Of a stretch of 56,370 nt of DNA, positions 14,801-22,639 are shown one piece after another. The DNA is from Salinivirgaceae bacterium (lineage in GTDB: Bacteria; Bacteroidota; Bacteroidia; Bacteroidales; SZUA-534), in assembly GCA_017557785.1 (NCBI GenBank), contig JAFYYA010000085.1, forward strand, positions 1 through 56,370, read 5' to 3'. A program made the translations under genes and the position numbers. The notes beneath the pieces are model-generated. The model was not told the origin of the DNA, did no database searches, and was given only the letters and a program-made list of their open reading frames with translations. Numbering within the stretch: the stretch's first letter is position 1; every line of letters starts with the position of its first letter.

Positions 14801-16374
14801 CCCTTATATCGCCGCCGCCGCACCACGACATATACTCAATTGAGGACCTTGCGCAACTCATCTACGACCTGCGCAGCGTGAACCCGAAGGCCAAAATCAG
14901 CGTGAAACTGGTGGCTGAAAGCGGTGTGGGCACCATTGCCGCGGGCGTGGCAAAGGCAAAAGCCGACCTGGTCATCATCTCGGGCGCTGAAGGCGGTACA
15001 GGAGCATCGCCTGCGTCGTCAATCCGCTATGCGGGAATATCGCCTGAAATCGGCTTGGCCGAAACACAGCAAACGCTGGTAATGAACGGTTTGCGCGGCT
15101 CAATCGAGGTGCAGACCGACGGCCAACTCAAGACCGGCCGCGACGTGGTGGCAATGGCCCTTCTGGGTGCTGGCGAGTTCGCCTTCGGAACTGCTCAACT
15201 GATTGTTCTGGGCTGCGTTCTTATGCGCAAATGCCACACCAACGCCTGCCCTGTGGGCGTGGCCACTCAAGACCCGAAACTGCGCGAGCGGTTCCTGGGA
15301 CGGAGCGAGTATCTGGTTAATTACTATATGTTTATGGCCGAAGAGGTGCGCGAGTATCTGGCTCAAATGGGCTTCCGCAAGTTCGACGACATCATCGGTC
15401 GCACCGATTTGATTGAGATTGACTCGACGAAGTTCACCGACAAGACACGCGGGCTCGATTTCAGCCGCATCCTGACTAAAGTGGATAACGGCGCAGCCAC
15501 TCGCAAAACGTCTGAAAACCAATACGATTTGTCGAAAACAATGGACGCACGCCTGATTGCCGACGCCGCAGAGGCTCTCGACTCGCAAAGGCCTGTCCGC
15601 TTGAGTTACAACATCTTGAACACCGACCGCGCTGTGGGCGCAATGCTCTCGGGCGAGGTTGCAAAGCGTTACTGCGACGCCGGTCTGCCGGACAACACCA
15701 TCAACGTGCAGTTCAGTGGTTCGGCCGGACAGAGTTTCGGCGCCTTCCTAATGAAGGGAATCAGTTTCAGTGTTGAGGGCGAGGTGAACGACTACGTGGC
15801 CAAAGGTCTTTCGGGAGGCTGCATAAGTGTTTATCCGTCAAAGAAATCGAACTTCAATCCGCAGGAGAATATCATCGCCGGAAACACCATTCTGTATGGC
15901 GCAACAAGCGGCGAGGTTTACATAAGCGGACGCGTTGGCGAGCGTTTTGCAGTGCGCAACTCGGGCGCCACAGCCGTTGTCGAGGGTACCGGCGACCATT
16001 GCTGCGAGTATATGACCGGCGGCCGCGTGGTGGTTCTGGGCACAACGGGGCGCAACTTCGCAGCCGGTATGTCGGGCGGCCTGGCCTACGTCTGGGACAA
16101 GAATCACGACTTCGACTACTACTGCAATATGGATATGATTGAGTTGAGCCTGATTGAGGAGAAATCGCGCCGCGACGAACTCTTTGAACTCATCAGCCGC
16201 CACTACCGTCACACCGGCTCGCCGCTCGCAAAGCAAATGATTGAGCACTGGTCGGACTACATCGACGACTTTATTCAGGTGACACCGATTGAGTACAAGC
16301 GCGTGCTGCACGAAGAGGCTCTGCGCCAAATTGAGAAGAAAATGGAAACTGTTCAACAAGAAGAGAATTATTAG
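11899..16374 (+). CDS. gltB: Glutamate synthase, large (alpha) subunit
   Basis: This 1491-residue iron-sulfur flavoprotein moves the amide nitrogen of glutamine to 2-oxoglutarate, giving two glutamates. The start is set at ATG 11899, so that a 15-residue propeptide (MQTKGLYTPENEHDA) precedes the catalytic Cys16 of the glutamine amidotransferase domain (CGVGLMVD). An earlier in-frame ATG at 11794 would read through a repeat-rich leader and is rejected. The N-terminal amidase domain (about 16-420) is followed by the central and FMN-binding synthase domains, with GEGGQLPGYKV and SGAEGGTGASP. The 3Fe-4S cysteines are at 1106, 1112 and 1117 in CVLMRKCHTNAC. A C-terminal beta-helix domain rich in Gly (from about 1230) is present. 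Length and domain order are those of bacterial GltB. It is followed 12 nt later by gltD. Confidence 0.97.
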   Translation: MQTKGLYTPENEHDACGVGLMVDLKGNKSHQLVEDALTVLDNMKHRGAEAADKKSGDGAGILLQIPHEFILLQGIAVPERLKYGTGLVFLPKDKILADKYLSIIETETCKAGFELLKVREVPVKSDILGDAAKAAEPRTVQIFVTGADDVNAFETKLYLLRKSIERQIDDEQFYIVSLSNRVIVYKGMLSATQLRDYYDDLRNPNFTSGLALVHSRFSTNTFPTWSLAQPFRMVAHNGEINTIRGNRSWMEARESVLASEALGDMRNFSPVVQPGMSDSASFDNALEFFVRSGMTLPHAMAMMVPESFNEKNPISSSLKAFYEYHSILMEPWDGPAALIFTDGRYAGGMLDRNGLRPARYTVTTDGRLILASEAGTIHIDADKIKYNGKLQPGKILIVDSENGQIFSNDEIKKQLADGCDYTKWLETNRIELAKLHSGRHAENTVADFQRKLRCFDFTREDVERTIAPMCTTAQEPLSSMGNDTQLAVLSQRKQLLFNYFRQQFAQVTNPPIDPIREELVMSLTEYIGAVGMNILTPNESHCKMVRLPQPVLTNTELDTLCNIRYKGFNTEKLDILFDKSAGVEGMKAALAALCREAEQSVDKGVNYIILTDRNIDEQHAAIPSLLAVSAIHHYLVSIKKRVQTALIVESGEIREVMHAALLLGYGASAINPYMAFAVIDDLVRRDEIQLDYETAQHNYIKAIDKGLLKIMSKMGISTIRSYRGAKIFEPIGLSSQLLADYFGTSLSTVGGIGLDTITNDALRMHAQGFDGQAESDILPFVGQYSFRKDGIRHAWTPEAIATLQLATRTGSYKKFKEFTSIIDNKPEPLFLRDFFRFKQNPIDISEVEPAENIVRRFIGAAMSFGAISKEAHEAIALALNKLGSRSNTGEGGEDNQRFYTEKDGVSLSSSIKQVASGRFGVTAEYLVNATEIQIKVAQGAKPGEGGQLPGYKVNEVIARTRNSIPGITLISPPPHHDIYSIEDLAQLIYDLRSVNPKAKISVKLVAESGVGTIAAGVAKAKADLVIISGAEGGTGASPASSIRYAGISPEIGLAETQQTLVMNGLRGSIEVQTDGQLKTGRDVVAMALLGAGEFAFGTAQLIVLGCVLMRKCHTNACPVGVATQDPKLRERFLGRSEYLVNYYMFMAEEVREYLAQMGFRKFDDIIGRTDLIEIDSTKFTDKTRGLDFSRILTKVDNGAATRKTSENQYDLSKTMDARLIADAAEALDSQRPVRLSYNILNTDRAVGAMLSGEVAKRYCDAGLPDNTINVQFSGSAGQSFGAFLMKGISFSVEGEVNDYVAKGLSGGCISVYPSKKSNFNPQENIIAGNTILYGATSGEVYISGRVGERFAVRNSGATAVVEGTGDHCCEYMTGGRVVVLGTTGRNFAAGMSGGLAYVWDKNHDFDYYCNMDMIELSLIEEKSRRDELFELISRHYRHTGSPLAKQMIEHWSDYIDDFIQVTPIEYKRVLHEEALRQIEKKMETVQQEENY

Positions 16375-16378
16375 GAGG
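16373..16378 (+). promoter_or_regulatory. Shine-Dalgarno site of gltD
   Basis: AGGAGG overlaps the stop of gltB (TAG at 16372-16374) and lies 8 nt before the gltD ATG. A full Shine-Dalgarno sequence is unusual in this window and fits translational coupling of the two subunits. Confidence 0.75.
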
Positions 16379-16386
16379 ATAGAGAT

Positions 16387-17727
16387 ATGGGAAATCCAAA
16401 AGCATTTCTGACCGTACCGCGTCAGGAGGCGGGACACCGCCCCATCCACGAGCGCATTTCGGATTTTGGCGAGGTGGAGCAGACTCTGAACGAGAACAAC
16501 CGAATGCTGCAGGCGTCGCGCTGTATGGACTGCGGCGTGCCGTTCTGCCACTGGGCCTGCCCGCTGGGCAACAAACAGCCCGAATGGCAAGACGCCGTGT
16601 ACAAAGGCAAATGGGAGACCGCATACAAAATACTGACCGCAACCAACGATTTTCCGGAGTTCACGGGCCGCATCTGCCCCGCGCTCTGCGAGAAGAGTTG
16701 CGTGCTCAACCACTGCATCGACGCGCCTGTGACCATCCGCGAGAACGAGTGCTCGATAATTGAAAAGGCTTTCCGTGAGGGATTTGTGCAGCCGAAGCAC
16801 TACGAGCGCAACGGCCGCAAGGTGGCGATTATTGGTGCCGGTCCGGCCGGATTGTCGGCAGCCGTGCAACTCAACCGCCGCGGCTACGAGGTCACCGTCA
16901 TCGACCGTCACAGCGACGCCGGCGGACTTCTGCGCTACGGCATTCCAAACTTCAAACTCGATAAGTACGTCGTCACTCGCCGCACCACTCTAATGGAGCA
17001 GGAAGGCATTCATTTTCAGTTTGATACTGTGGTCGATTTGAACCAATTGCCCGCAGGTTTCGACGCCTACGTGATTGCCAACGGAACGCCCACGGCGCGC
17101 GATTTGAAGATTGAAGGCCGCGACCTGAAAGGAATCTACTTTGCTCTGGAATTGCTGTCGCAGCAGAACGAGCGCCTTGCCGGGAAGGAATTCGCTGAAA
17201 GCGAAACGGTTACCGCCAAAGGCAAGCGCGTGCTGGTCATCGGCGGCGGCGACACCGGCAGCGACTGCATCGGCACCTGCCACCGTCAGGGCGCGGTGAG
17301 CGTGACGCAGATTGAGATTATGCCGAAACCGCCCGTTGGCAGCAACCCCGCCACACCGTGGCCGCAGTGGCCGGTGATTCTGAAAACCACCACAAGCCAC
17401 GAGGAAGGCTGCGAGCGCCGCTGGTGCCTGACTTCGAACCGCTTCATCGGCAACGCCAAAGGCGAATTGACCGGCGTCGAGGTTGAGGAGGTGGAGTGGC
17501 TTCCGGCCCCCGAAGGCGGACGTCCGCAAATGAAACTCACTGGCAATAAAGAGGTTATTGAGTGCGATATGGTGCTTCTGGCAATGGGATTCCTGAAACC
17601 CGAACACCCGCAGTACGCGCCGAACGTCTTTCTGGCAGGCGACGCCAAATCGGGCGCAAGCCTTGTGGTCCGCGCCATTGCAAGCGGAAGACAAGTGGCA
17701 GACGAAGTGGAGAAGTATTTTGGTTGA
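16387..17727 (+). CDS. gltD: Glutamate synthase, small (beta) subunit
   Basis: This 446-residue subunit passes electrons from NAD(P)H through FAD and 4Fe-4S clusters to GltB. The N-terminal cluster region has CMDCGVPFCHWACPLGN and CPALCEKSCVLN. The FAD fold has GAGPAGLSAA followed by GGLLRYGIPNFKLDKYV. A second nucleotide fold has VLVIGGGDTGSDCIG, and the C-terminus has VFLAGDAKSGASLVVRAI, typical of the family. Length is normal. A strong Shine-Dalgarno site and 12-nt spacing join it to gltB, and an intrinsic terminator follows, so it probably ends the nitrogen-assimilation transcript. Confidence 0.97.
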   Translation: MGNPKAFLTVPRQEAGHRPIHERISDFGEVEQTLNENNRMLQASRCMDCGVPFCHWACPLGNKQPEWQDAVYKGKWETAYKILTATNDFPEFTGRICPALCEKSCVLNHCIDAPVTIRENECSIIEKAFREGFVQPKHYERNGRKVAIIGAGPAGLSAAVQLNRRGYEVTVIDRHSDAGGLLRYGIPNFKLDKYVVTRRTTLMEQEGIHFQFDTVVDLNQLPAGFDAYVIANGTPTARDLKIEGRDLKGIYFALELLSQQNERLAGKEFAESETVTAKGKRVLVIGGGDTGSDCIGTCHRQGAVSVTQIEIMPKPPVGSNPATPWPQWPVILKTTTSHEEGCERRWCLTSNRFIGNAKGELTGVEVEEVEWLPAPEGGRPQMKLTGNKEVIECDMVLLAMGFLKPEHPQYAPNVFLAGDAKSGASLVVRAIASGRQVADEVEKYFG

Positions 17728-17772
17728 AAGAATTGAAATAGGCTATTTTAATAACTTGTAATTGGTTATATA

Positions 17773-17810
17773 AAGAAAACCGTCCATCATTAAAGTTGGG
17801 CGGTTTTCTT
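17773..17810 (+). terminator. Intrinsic terminator after gltD
   Basis: AAGAAAACCG (17773-17782) and CGGTTTTCTT (17801-17810) form a 10-bp stem, extended inside by CCA/TGG. The A/T ends mean it could work in both directions. It lies 45 nt after the gltD stop. Confidence 0.75.
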
Positions 17811-17831
17811 ATTCTCAACCACAAAGGCACA

Positions 17832-17969
17832 TTACCGATTTGTAATACGTTCATTTAAAATGAATTTCCTTATAGGGGCGCATTCATCTTCTTCCAAACA
17901 TTTAATAAATGTCGGATATGTGCAACCTGGGTCGTGCTGACGGGTAATGGTATCAAAAAACAGTTTCAT
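17832..17969 (-). CDS. Possible small protein, 45 aa, unknown
   Basis: This reverse-strand frame runs from ATG 17969 to TAA 17832 and encodes a mixed-composition peptide starting MKLFFDTITRQHDPGCTYP and containing two Cys, CLEEDE and a basic C-terminus NERITNR. The residue mix looks more protein-like than most chance frames in the region, but there is no clear ribosome site, no recognised family and no partner. It might be a remnant of a larger gene. The remaining 220 nt up to the next gene (17970-18189) hold AT-rich sequence and a copy of GATTAGCGTGATTGTCATAATC-like text, with nothing else I can support. Confidence 0.25.
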   Translation of the reverse strand: MKLFFDTITRQHDPGCTYPTFIKCLEEDECAPIRKFILNERITNR

Positions 17970-18189
17970 AATTTAACTCCTTGAGTTCCAATACTCGTCG
18001 TTGTTCGGATTACACTGATTAGCGTGATTGTCATAATCAGCATCACAATGGTTTGCGTCGGAATTCCAACTCATAATTCAAAAAATTAAAAAATTAAAAA
18101 ATAAAAATGGCTATACTCACTCGTATAGTGACGCAATGTTACGGTAGAATTTGGTGGGTTTTAAAGCAAGGTGAATCGTTGGTTGGTCA

Positions 18190-19032
18190 CTAACGCCTTT
18201 TGACCTTGTCGCTATTGATAAAATTGATAGCAAGAAAATATTTTTCCCCCTGATTTTTGCATTCGTATTGTCGGATAAAATAGAGGGGCATTATTATGCC
18301 TAATTCTTCGAAGTTTGTATTCAATTTGGAAATGTATTTTGTGAAATTATTAACGAAAGAATCTTTTGTTGGACATTTATACATTTGTTCGTAAACCTTT
18401 GCTTTATAGATTTCGTCATACAATTTTTTATATTGCTCGTATATATTATTTAGTTCTTCCTTTTTTATTCCTTGAATATTTTCTAAAAATAACACATATA
18501 ATGCCGTCAAATGAGGTTCTAAATTCACAACTCTTCTTTCTACAGTTAGAACACTGTTTATATAATCATATTTAGGTTCGCACGTTTTTTTAATGGCGGG
18601 GTATCTTTTTACTATGATTTCCTTTTTAGTTGGGAAATAGTAAAAATGCAGTTTGTAATCAATTGAAATATCATTTGGCATTTCAAGTCTGCGAAAGCCA
18701 TTGGATTTATCATTTAGTAGTAAGTATTTTTTATTATTATCAACAAAGTAATTGTGTTTTAAAATGCCTTTACCTGCAACAATATCGTTTAGAGAAGACG
18801 ATAATTGCGGAAATGAAATCTTATTATTTCCCCACTGATAATGTAAGTTTTCAAATTCACCAATAATACCCCAAAACAAAGATTCTTTATCTTGTGGAAT
18901 ATCAATTGATTCAATTTTGCCGTGGTGGTTGCGTTTGGCTTTTTTCAAAATGATAAAAATCTGTTCAGATTCAACTGAATCAATACCATTGTTAAGTAGC
19001 AAACGTTCTAAATTTTCTAAATCCAACAACAT
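18190..19032 (-). CDS. AT-rich orphan gene of unknown function
   Basis: This 280-residue soluble protein has no signal peptide or membrane helix. It is Lys, Asn, Ile and Tyr rich, with a helical N-terminal part (LENLERLLLNN, EQIFIILKKAKRNHHGK), a middle region with strands and aromatic residues (KLHFYYFPTKKEIIVKRYP), and a helical segment (EELNNIYEQYKKLYDEIYKA). It ends in a strongly basic KVKRR. I do not recognise a family. The codon and base composition are clearly more AT-rich than gltD and dapF on either side, and it is not in an operon, so horizontal acquisition is likely. Its isolated position suggests accessory or defence-type cargo, but nothing in the sequence shows this. Confidence 0.65.
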   Translation of the reverse strand: MLLDLENLERLLLNNGIDSVESEQIFIILKKAKRNHHGKIESIDIPQDKESLFWGIIGEFENLHYQWGNNKISFPQLSSSLNDIVAGKGILKHNYFVDNNKKYLLLNDKSNGFRRLEMPNDISIDYKLHFYYFPTKKEIIVKRYPAIKKTCEPKYDYINSVLTVERRVVNLEPHLTALYVLFLENIQGIKKEELNNIYEQYKKLYDEIYKAKVYEQMYKCPTKDSFVNNFTKYISKLNTNFEELGIIMPLYFIRQYECKNQGEKYFLAINFINSDKVKRR

Positions 19033-19268
19033 ATCACATTTTTTTACAATGTTTCATATTGGTAGCAAGTTAAAAAAATATGAACGACAATGCAATTTGC
19101 TTTAATCTGTGCAAATCCGTTAAATCAGTGTCATCTGTGTTCTATATTTCTGCATACGGTTTCCAATTCGTAATAAAAACTCGTAATTCAAATCTTAAAT
19201 AATATTTTTCGATAGGTATTTGTAATAAAATATCGAATTTTGCGCCATAAAAATTAAAAAGTGTAAAA

Positions 19269-20111
19269 ATGAAAGTAAAATTTACCAAAATGCACGGTCT
19301 GGGCAACGATTACATCTACGTTGACGTTACCGACCGTGAGTTGCAAAACCCTGAACAACTGTCGGTTCTGTGGAGCGACCGCCACAAGGGCATCGGCAGC
19401 GACGGGTTGGTGCTCATTGGCCGTTCGGAGGTGGCTGATTTCAGTATGCGCATCTTCAATGCCGACGGCTCGGAGGCGCTAATGTGCGGAAACGCATCGC
19501 GCTGCATCGGCAAATATTTGCACGACAATCATTTGACCGATAAAACCGAAATCCATCTCGAGACGCTTTCGGGCATCAAAATCATCCGCTTGAACCTTGC
19601 CGCCGACGGCTCGGTGGAGACCGTTACGGTGGATATGGGCGAGGGTTGCCCAATGGGTGTCATCGGATTGGGCGGACAGGAGCATTTGCTTGTGGGTGAG
19701 CGGATTGAGGCTTGCGGGCACGTATTCAACGCCACGGCCATCAATATGGGCAATCCGCACCTGGTGCTTTTTGTGCAAAACGCCGAACTTGCGCCCGTGG
19801 CTGAAGTGGGCGCCGAACTGGAGTACAGCCCAATGTTTCCGAACCGCACCAATGTTGAGTTTGCGGAGGTTATCGACAATCATAACATCCGTATGCGTGT
19901 GTGGGAGCGCGGCAGCGGCATAACGCAGGCTTGCGGAACGGGCGCGTGCGCAACCGCCGTGGCCGCCGCAATGGCCGAACTCACCGACCCAACTGACTGC
20001 CACGTTCAAATGGACGGTGGTACCCTAACCATCACCTGGAACCCCGCCACCCGCCACGTGCTAATGACCGGCACAGCCACAAAGGTGTTTGAGGGAGAGA
20101 TAGAAATTTAG
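19269..20111 (+). CDS. dapF: Diaminopimelate epimerase
   Basis: This 280-residue cytoplasmic enzyme converts LL- to meso-diaminopimelate for lysine and peptidoglycan synthesis without a cofactor. The two catalytic cysteines are seen: Cys73 in [10 protein letters not shown] and Cys222 in QACGTGACA. Other family blocks are [13 protein letters not shown] at the N-terminus, [13 protein letters not shown], and NADGSEA. The length is normal. The start is the ATG of [15 protein letters not shown]. It is a single gene, facing a divergent orphan and ending close to the convergent SpoIIE phosphatase gene. Confidence 0.96.
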   Translation: MKVKFTKMHGLGNDYIYVDVTDRELQNPEQLSVLWSDRHKGIGSDGLVLIGRSEVADFSMRIFNADGSEALMCGNASRCIGKYLHDNHLTDKTEIHLETLSGIKIIRLNLAADGSVETVTVDMGEGCPMGVIGLGGQEHLLVGERIEACGHVFNATAINMGNPHLVLFVQNAELAPVAEVGAELEYSPMFPNRTNVEFAEVIDNHNIRMRVWERGSGITQACGTGACATAVAAAMAELTDPTDCHVQMDGGTLTITWNPATRHVLMTGTATKVFEGEIEI

Positions 20112-20168
20112 AATTGACAATTGAAAGTGGTGAAATCCAAACGATAGCCTAGCAACACGTGCGGATTA

Positions 20169-22442
20169 TCAATCAATCTTGATTCCAACCAGCACTACAT
20201 CGTCGGTTTGTTCGGCTGGTGTTTCGCGCGGGCCATCCATACGCCAACTCTCAAACGCATCCTTGTAGATGTCAAACTGTTCGGTGAACGGCTTTTGGTA
20301 GTTGTTGAGCAGCAAATCATATAGTTTTTTGCGCCCGAACTTATGTTCGTTCGAATTGTCGAACTGGTCGGTTATGCCATCGCTGTAAGCAAAGAAACAG
20401 TCGCCTTTTTCAAATTCAATAACGTGATTTGTGAAAGGAGTGTTCTTGCTGTATTTGCCAATAGGCATGTGATCTGGCTCAATTTTGGTCAGATTGTTGT
20501 TACGAAGCATAACGAGCGGCCGGTATGCGCCCGAGTATTGCAGTAGGCGCCGTTCGGAATCGATGAGTAATAATGCCATGTCAATGCCATCAAGGCCACC
20601 CATTGCATTCATGTCTTGCCGTAAGGCGTTAATCACATTGGCGCGTAGTTGGTTAAGTATGTCGCTTGCCTGCAGTTGCTCGGAATTCATATCGATGTTG
20701 GCAACAATGTCATTCAACATTGATATGCCGAGCATGCTCATGAATGCACCAGGAACGCCGTGTCCTGTGCAGTCGGCCACAACAAGAGCCTTGTAACGCC
20801 CGATTTTGACGGCCCAATAAAAATCGCCGCTCACAATATTGCATGGACGGAACATTACCAGGCAGTTGCCGAAAATCTGCTGCATCATGTTGCGTGTTGG
20901 AATAACGGCTTCCTGAATGTGCTTTGCATAAATGATGCTGTCGGTGATGCTCTTGTTGGCGGCGTTCAGCAGTTCGTTCTGTGATTGCAGTTCTTCTTTT
21001 GCAGCCACAAGTTGGTAGTTCTTCTCATCGAGCATCTCGTTTTTCTTGTGCAGCATGAGATTGAGTTTCTTGCGCCGCATGCTCGACACCAATATCACTA
21101 TGGAAATAACCAGCAGACTTGAAATGATGGAAATCATGGCCAGCCTTTGTCTTTCGGCTTTTGCCTTGTATTGCTGCTCATGTTCGTATTCTTCAAGAGC
21201 CCGCTGACGCAGTTTCTGCTCAAAATCCATACGGGTTTTCGACATCGCCACTCGTGCCGCCACTTCGCTGTTGCTGTTGTCCATCAGCAGATAGACCAGA
21301 TCATTGAGGTATTGGTTTGATTTGCGCAAGTCGCCTTTTGCTTCGTAATATTGGCGATAGGCAATCAGCAGTTCTTTTTTTATCTCGCTGCGCGGGTGTT
21401 CTTCAGCTTCAAGTTTTTCGGCTTCTTTAAAATAGGCCAATGCTGAGTCAAGATTGCCCTTGCGCAGTTGGACACGGCCCTGTAGTGTTACGACACCAGA
21501 CCGATTAGCTCTTAAATTGTAGTCGTGTATTAACTTGAGAAGCTTGTTGCAATGTGTTTCGCAGGAATCAATAGCCGCTTGCATTTCTTTGCCTTTCGCT
21601 TTTTCTGCTATTTCCATATAGACCATTGCCTTATAGATATGAATTTGCTGCATCTCAATTATGTTTGGCAGTGGCAATGCCAAATTATAAGCTGTATCAA
21701 GATGATATTTTGCCGTTTGCAGCATTTCTTCGGCAATTGAGTCGCGGCGGCGCCGTTTGTATGTGTTTACGTTGATGCGTGCGAGTCCGGTGTGGTCGGC
21801 AATCAGTCCGTAGACATTGTTAATTGATGAGTCGATGGCGAGTGCTTGCGTGAAATAATCAGTGGCACTTTGGTAGAACCGCACATACGTGTTCAGGTTT
21901 CCCAGGTTCTGGAGCACTTGTGTAATGTGTGTTGAATCACCAATTTCCCTAAAAGTGTCAAGACTGATATGATAGTATTTTGATGCCTGATCGTATATGC
22001 CTTGTGCCATCAGAATTGAAGCCAACTGCGTGTTCATGCGTGCCAAATGGTACTTGTCCTCGAGTTTTTCCCAAATATAGATGGCTTCCATGGTAATGTC
22101 GCGAGCATTGTCGTAATCGCCAGCCCAATAGTAATAACGAGCCAGGTAGCTATAGCCGTGTGCTGTATATAATTGATGATTGAGTTTGAGGGCCAGGTCG
22201 AGCAGCAGTTTGCAGTATTTCCCGGCTGAGTCAACGTCATAGCAATATTGGCATATAAAGGCGTAGCTGGATAGTTTTGTGGTGTCATCAGGCATTGACG
22301 CAACAGCCATACGGGTACTGTCGAGTTGCCGTATAAGGACGGGCCAGTTGATCTCGTTGAATCTTTGCGCATGTGCCGGATTAGCCGTCATCATAATAAC
22401 GACTAATACTAATGATTCCAAAATTCTCTTCACGCTTACCAT
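20169..22442 (-). CDS. TPR-containing SpoIIE-type (PP2C) protein phosphatase with membrane anchor
   Basis: This 757-residue protein has a signal peptide (residues 1-25, ending AHA), about six TPR-like helical repeats in the periplasmic or extracellular part (about 45-390), a membrane helix at about 424-445, a short coiled coil (446-487) and a C-terminal SpoIIE phosphatase domain (490-757). Metal-binding and core motifs are visible: VSGDFYW (527-533) and ADCTGHGVPGAFMSM (546-560). Such proteins dephosphorylate Ser/Thr on anti-sigma-factor antagonists or similar partners, with the TPR region as the sensory part. No antagonist or anti-sigma gene lies nearby, so the target is unknown. The gene is convergent with dapF. 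Confidence 0.9.
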   Translation of the reverse strand: MVSVKRILESLVLVVIMMTANPAHAQRFNEINWPVLIRQLDSTRMAVASMPDDTTKLSSYAFICQYCYDVDSAGKYCKLLLDLALKLNHQLYTAHGYSYLARYYYWAGDYDNARDITMEAIYIWEKLEDKYHLARMNTQLASILMAQGIYDQASKYYHISLDTFREIGDSTHITQVLQNLGNLNTYVRFYQSATDYFTQALAIDSSINNVYGLIADHTGLARINVNTYKRRRRDSIAEEMLQTAKYHLDTAYNLALPLPNIIEMQQIHIYKAMVYMEIAEKAKGKEMQAAIDSCETHCNKLLKLIHDYNLRANRSGVVTLQGRVQLRKGNLDSALAYFKEAEKLEAEEHPRSEIKKELLIAYRQYYEAKGDLRKSNQYLNDLVYLLMDNSNSEVAARVAMSKTRMDFEQKLRQRALEEYEHEQQYKAKAERQRLAMISIISSLLVISIVILVSSMRRKKLNLMLHKKNEMLDEKNYQLVAAKEELQSQNELLNAANKSITDSIIYAKHIQEAVIPTRNMMQQIFGNCLVMFRPCNIVSGDFYWAVKIGRYKALVVADCTGHGVPGAFMSMLGISMLNDIVANIDMNSEQLQASDILNQLRANVINALRQDMNAMGGLDGIDMALLLIDSERRLLQYSGAYRPLVMLRNNNLTKIEPDHMPIGKYSKNTPFTNHVIEFEKGDCFFAYSDGITDQFDNSNEHKFGRKKLYDLLLNNYQKPFTEQFDIYKDAFESWRMDGPRETPAEQTDDVVLVGIKID

Positions 22443-22580
22443 TCGCTTCTTTTTTAATCAAATAAAACATAATATACGATGAATCTTATAATTAGGTTTG
22501 CCTTAAACGATCATTTTTTATTAGTTGTGCGCAAAATTTTTGAAATTTCTTTAGGGTGGTGCTAAATGCCGAAAAACTGC

Positions 22581-22610
22581 TTGCTCTCTTTTCAAATACG
22601 ATTACATTTG
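22581..22610 (+). promoter_or_regulatory. Promoter of the mannose-1-phosphate guanylyltransferase gene
   Basis: TTG (22581-22583) and TACATTTG (22603-22610) are 19 nt apart, a clean match to the Bacteroidota promoter. The ATG at 22640 is 29 nt downstream. Confidence 0.65.
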
Positions 22611-22639
22611 TGCTGATAACTGAAAAAAAACAACGGATT

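Noticed and set aside
15838-16911. 357-residue minus-strand open frame across the gltB-gltD junction
   Set aside because: It overlaps two certain genes on the other strand and shows no family features.
17820-18189. tRNA gene
   Set aside because: I looked for T-loop GGTTCGA-type and cloverleaf arms in this and the other long gaps and found none.
22556-22639. Upstream start for manC
   Set aside because: The stretch contains the TTG-N19-TACATTTG promoter; the conserved protein begins at 22640.
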